7,739 nt of DNA, taken from positions 1 through 7,739 of the forward strand of contig JASUSX010000099.1 of assembly GCA_030445875.1 (NCBI GenBank). The letters are read 5' to 3'. The position numbers and the translations under genes were made by a program. This DNA comes from Clostridia bacterium. GTDB taxonomy: Bacteria; Bacillota; DSM-521; Neomoorellales; Neomoorellaceae. This document shows positions 6,449 through 7,739 of the stretch, piece by piece. The notes under the pieces are model-generated. The model made no database searches, was not told the origin of the DNA, and was given only the letters and a program-made list of their open reading frames with translations. The number at the start of each line of letters is the position of its first letter. Within the stretch, counting starts at the first letter, position 1.

Positions 6449-7346
6449 AACGAATCGGCCGCAGGTTGTTATGGGCCCCGGTAAACCAGTTGAAGGCCGC
6501 CCGCCGGTCGTATACATCCCTCAAGGTATAGCCGTAAACAGATAGCGAACCCATCAGCTCGGCGCGCGGGTTTTCGCCGATCCGCCGTGGCCCCATACAG
6601 CCCCGGCAGGGCAGTCCGGCTTGCAGGCAGCGGGCACCGCAGCCATTGCGAGTAGCAGCCCCCAGGCAAAAATACCCCTGCTCAAAAAGACAGCGCTTTT
6701 CCAGCGGTACTGGCTCCAGGGGCCGGAGCATTTCCGGGAAGGCCAGGCCGTTATCGGCGGCCACCGTCCGCTTCTCCTTTATTTGGGGGCACTCGTTACA
6801 GATGGTATCCTCTGGCAGGTTAAAGGGGCTACCTGCCAGGACCGCTGTCAGAGCGGCGGCAAACAACTCCACCGGCGGCGGGCAGCCGGGTACGAAAACA
6901 TCCACCTGCAGGACCTCGTTCAGGGCCATTACCCGGCCGGTGAAGGCCGGCAGTTCGTAGTCGCTATCCTTTGCCTGGCCTTCCGGGGGGTAGATGCCGT
7001 CTTTTAGCACATCCGGGCGGATAACGTTAGCCAGGGCCGGTATACCGCCCAGGCAGGCGCAGGAACCGTTGGCAATAACGATACGACAATTCTCCCGCAC
7101 GGCCCTGGCCACGGCCAGGTTTTCTTCGGTGCGGATGCCGCCCGAGATAATCCCTATATCGGCCCCGGGAATGTTGATTGCGTCAGTATCACTGGTAGCA
7201 GCGAAGTATTTATGATCCATTAAAATGGGGGCGTGGATTATGGCGATCTCTTCCAGGATGCTAAACAGCTTCTCGCCCTGGTCGAGGATGGCTACCTCAC
7301 AGCCGGCGCAGGCGGCAAGGGATTCAATGACGACGGTCGCGGACAA
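6447..7346 (-). CDS. [NiFe]-hydrogenase small (electron-transfer) subunit, MvhG-like
   Basis: The small subunit passes electrons from the NiFe site through iron-sulfur clusters to a partner. The 299-residue protein carries the proximal-cluster ligands CAGC (Cys13, Cys16), NGSCAC (Cys96/Cys98) and VPGCPPP (Cys155). It then has CNEC (Cys183, Cys186) and Cys219, 227, 236, 240, 247 and 250, the last two in LPCRGCMGP. That is enough for three [4Fe-4S] clusters, arranged as in MvhG of F420-non-reducing hydrogenases. There is no twin-arginine signal and no membrane anchor, so the enzyme is cytoplasmic. The GTG at 7355 sits inside the ribosome site AGGAGG; the TTG at 7346 is 8 bases from it and is preferred. 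The gene is 13 bases from the large subunit, and 107 structured bases separate it from the ferredoxin upstream. Confidence 0.93.
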   Translation of the reverse strand: MSATVVIESLAACAGCEVAILDQGEKLFSILEEIAIIHAPILMDHKYFAATSDTDAINIPGADIGIISGGIRTEENLAVARAVRENCRIVIANGSCACLGGIPALANVIRPDVLKDGIYPPEGQAKDSDYELPAFTGRVMALNEVLQVDVFVPGCPPPVELFAAALTAVLAGSPFNLPEDTICNECPQIKEKRTVAADNGLAFPEMLRPLEPVPLEKRCLFEQGYFCLGAATRNGCGARCLQAGLPCRGCMGPRRIGENPRAELMGSLSVYGYTLRDVYDRRAAFNWFTGAHNNLRPIR

Positions 7347-7354
7347 TGGCCTCA

Positions 7355-7360
7355 CCTCCT
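7355..7360 (-). promoter_or_regulatory. Ribosome binding site that decides the small-subunit start
   Basis: AGGAGG (7360-7355 on the minus strand) overlaps the first possible start, GTG at 7355, which leaves no spacer. It is 8 bases from TTG at 7346, so the TTG is the likelier initiation codon. The same arrangement recurs at the protease gene (GGAGG 4984-4980, TTG 4971). Confidence 0.65.
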
Positions 7361-7387
7361 AACCTGAAAATAACTCCGCTCCAGGCT

Positions 7388-7431
7388 GGCATTGTTTGGG
7401 CCCGCCCTGGGCTCGGGCCCAAACAAATGCC
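7388..7431 (-). promoter_or_regulatory. Long hairpin in the ferredoxin-hydrogenase intercistronic gap
   Basis: The arms GGCATTGTTTGGGCCCG (7388-7404) and CGGGCCCAAACAAATGCC (7414-7431) pair over 17 bp with a single bulged A (7425) and a 9-base loop. No T tract follows on the minus strand, so it is not a standard intrinsic terminator. Its place between two genes of one apparent operon suggests an RNA processing or stabilising element, a Rho-related or partial attenuator, or a protein-binding site that sets unequal levels of ferredoxin and hydrogenase. Confidence 0.6.
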
Positions 7432-7437
7432 ATGCCT

Positions 7438-7451
7438 CGTAGAACCCTACG
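7438..7451 (-). repeat. Small hairpin directly after the ferredoxin stop codon
   Basis: CGTAG-AACC-CTACG is a perfect 5-bp inverted repeat with a 4-base loop, 2 bases after the ferredoxin stop and 6 bases before the long hairpin. It is short and could be chance, but the two make a tandem hairpin block at the 3' end of the ferredoxin message. Confidence 0.35.
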
Positions 7452-7453
7452 GG

Positions 7454-7681
7454 CTACCTAATGAGGTAAGGAACGGTCTCCAGTTGGATGGCGTCTAGCT
7501 GGCACATAAATTTGCAAATATCGCAGTACCAGCAGTCATCCCGGTAGGCCATATAGGGATAACCGTGATTATCCAGGCGCAGGACGTCCCGCGGACAGTA
7601 CTCCACACAGTTACCGCAACCGTCACATTTGGATTTATCTACCTTTACCCATTCATATTTCTTGCCTTCATACCGCTCCAT
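7454..7681 (-). CDS. 2[4Fe-4S] ferredoxin, AprB-like small iron-sulfur protein
   Basis: A 75-residue soluble protein with two complete CX2CX2CX3C cluster motifs: Cys19/22/25/29 (followed by Pro30) and Cys50/53/56/60. It should carry two low-potential [4Fe-4S] clusters and shuttle electrons in the cytoplasm. The second motif has Gln61 where ferredoxins usually have Pro. The segment DCWYCDICKFMCQ and the ending VPYLIR recall the iron-sulfur subunit (AprB type) that pairs with flavoproteins of the adenylylsulfate reductase/fumarate reductase superfamily, rather than clostridial free ferredoxins. The ATG is preceded by AAGGAGG with a 7-base spacer. The gene begins 2 bases after the stop of an upstream frame, so it was probably cotranslated with that gene. 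It may link the hydrogenase to an unseen oxidoreductase. Confidence 0.9.
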   Translation of the reverse strand: MERYEGKKYEWVKVDKSKCDGCGNCVEYCPRDVLRLDNHGYPYMAYRDDCWYCDICKFMCQLDAIQLETVPYLIR

Positions 7682-7683
7682 GG

Positions 7684-7739
7684 CTAGTCCTCCTTCTTGA
7701 CAAACATTCTCCTGGGTATATCCATCCCTTCCCTGCTTA
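7684..7739 (-). CDS. C-terminal end of an unidentified upstream gene (partial)
   Basis: The last 17 codons before a TAG at 7686-7684 read SREGMDIPRRMFVKKED, continuing off the right edge. The frame is supported by the tight 2-base spacing to the ferredoxin ATG and by the ferredoxin ribosome site lying within its final codons. The fragment is too short to identify. From the AprB-like partner I would guess a flavoprotein subunit, but the sequence itself does not show that. Confidence 0.5.
   Translation of the reverse strand, partial: SREGMDIPRRMFVKKED

Noticed and set aside
5426..6484. 352-codon open frame on the plus strand, opposite the hydrogenase large subunit
   Set aside because: It is exactly antisense to a gene with clear family motifs. 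Long open antisense frames are common in GC-rich DNA, and its translation shows no recognisable domain.
6434..6517. 28-residue N-terminal extension of the hydrogenase large subunit
   Set aside because: It overlaps the small-subunit coding end and lacks family similarity. The strong ribosome site serves the TTG at 6433.
7388..7431. Calling the 17-bp hairpin an intrinsic terminator
   Set aside because: No T run follows the stem on the minus strand, and the downstream hydrogenase genes need transcription through it unless a separate promoter exists. I saw no such promoter.
1..7739. CRISPR array, tRNA/rRNA genes, insertion sequence or phage genes
   Set aside because: I saw no regularly spaced direct repeats, no tRNA- or rRNA-like sequence, and no transposase or integrase motifs in any frame.

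Overview
The window is a hydrogen-metabolism locus, and every convincing gene lies on the minus strand (transcription runs from high to low coordinates). The DNA is GC-rich in genes and AT-rich between them. Shine-Dalgarno sites are strong, with a GGAGG core, and several genes appear to start at GTG or TTG. Together with a cytoplasmic Mvh-like [NiFe] hydrogenase this suggests an anaerobic Firmicute, perhaps a thermophilic acetogen or sulfate reducer of the Moorella/Desulfotomaculum kind. That placement is inference from style and gene content, not from a database match.

Layout in transcription order. (1) 7739-7684: C-terminal end of an unidentified upstream gene. (2) 7681-7454: a 2[4Fe-4S] ferredoxin resembling the small subunit of adenylylsulfate reductase-type enzymes. 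(3) 7453-7347: a gap with two hairpins, one of them very long. (4) 7346-6447: hydrogenase small subunit with 12 conserved cluster cysteines. (5) 6433-4991: hydrogenase large subunit with both Ni-binding CxxC motifs and a C-terminal extension. (6) 4971-4492: its maturation endopeptidase, ending in a probable terminator. (7) 4397-2838: a DASS/SLC13-family anion transporter, followed by a textbook intrinsic terminator. (8) 2837-2429: an AT-rich 409-base non-coding region with inverted repeats and a four-copy degenerate motif, likely the control region of the next operon. (9) 2428-101: hypF. (10) 138 to the left edge: the start of hypC, overlapping hypF.

How it fits together. HypF (with HypE) makes the cyanide ligands of the [NiFe] site, and HypC helps carry the Fe(CN)2CO unit to the large subunit. 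The endopeptidase trims the large-subunit C-terminus once nickel is in place. The mature dimer would oxidise or evolve H2 in the cytoplasm. The usual Mvh partners (MvhD, HdrABC) are not in the window. The nearest redox partners are the ferredoxin and whatever gene precedes it. An organic-anion transporter sits between the hydrogenase and maturation genes, so one reading is a module in which H2 electrons reduce an imported anion. That is a hypothesis. I saw no CRISPR array, tRNA, rRNA, insertion sequence or phage gene.
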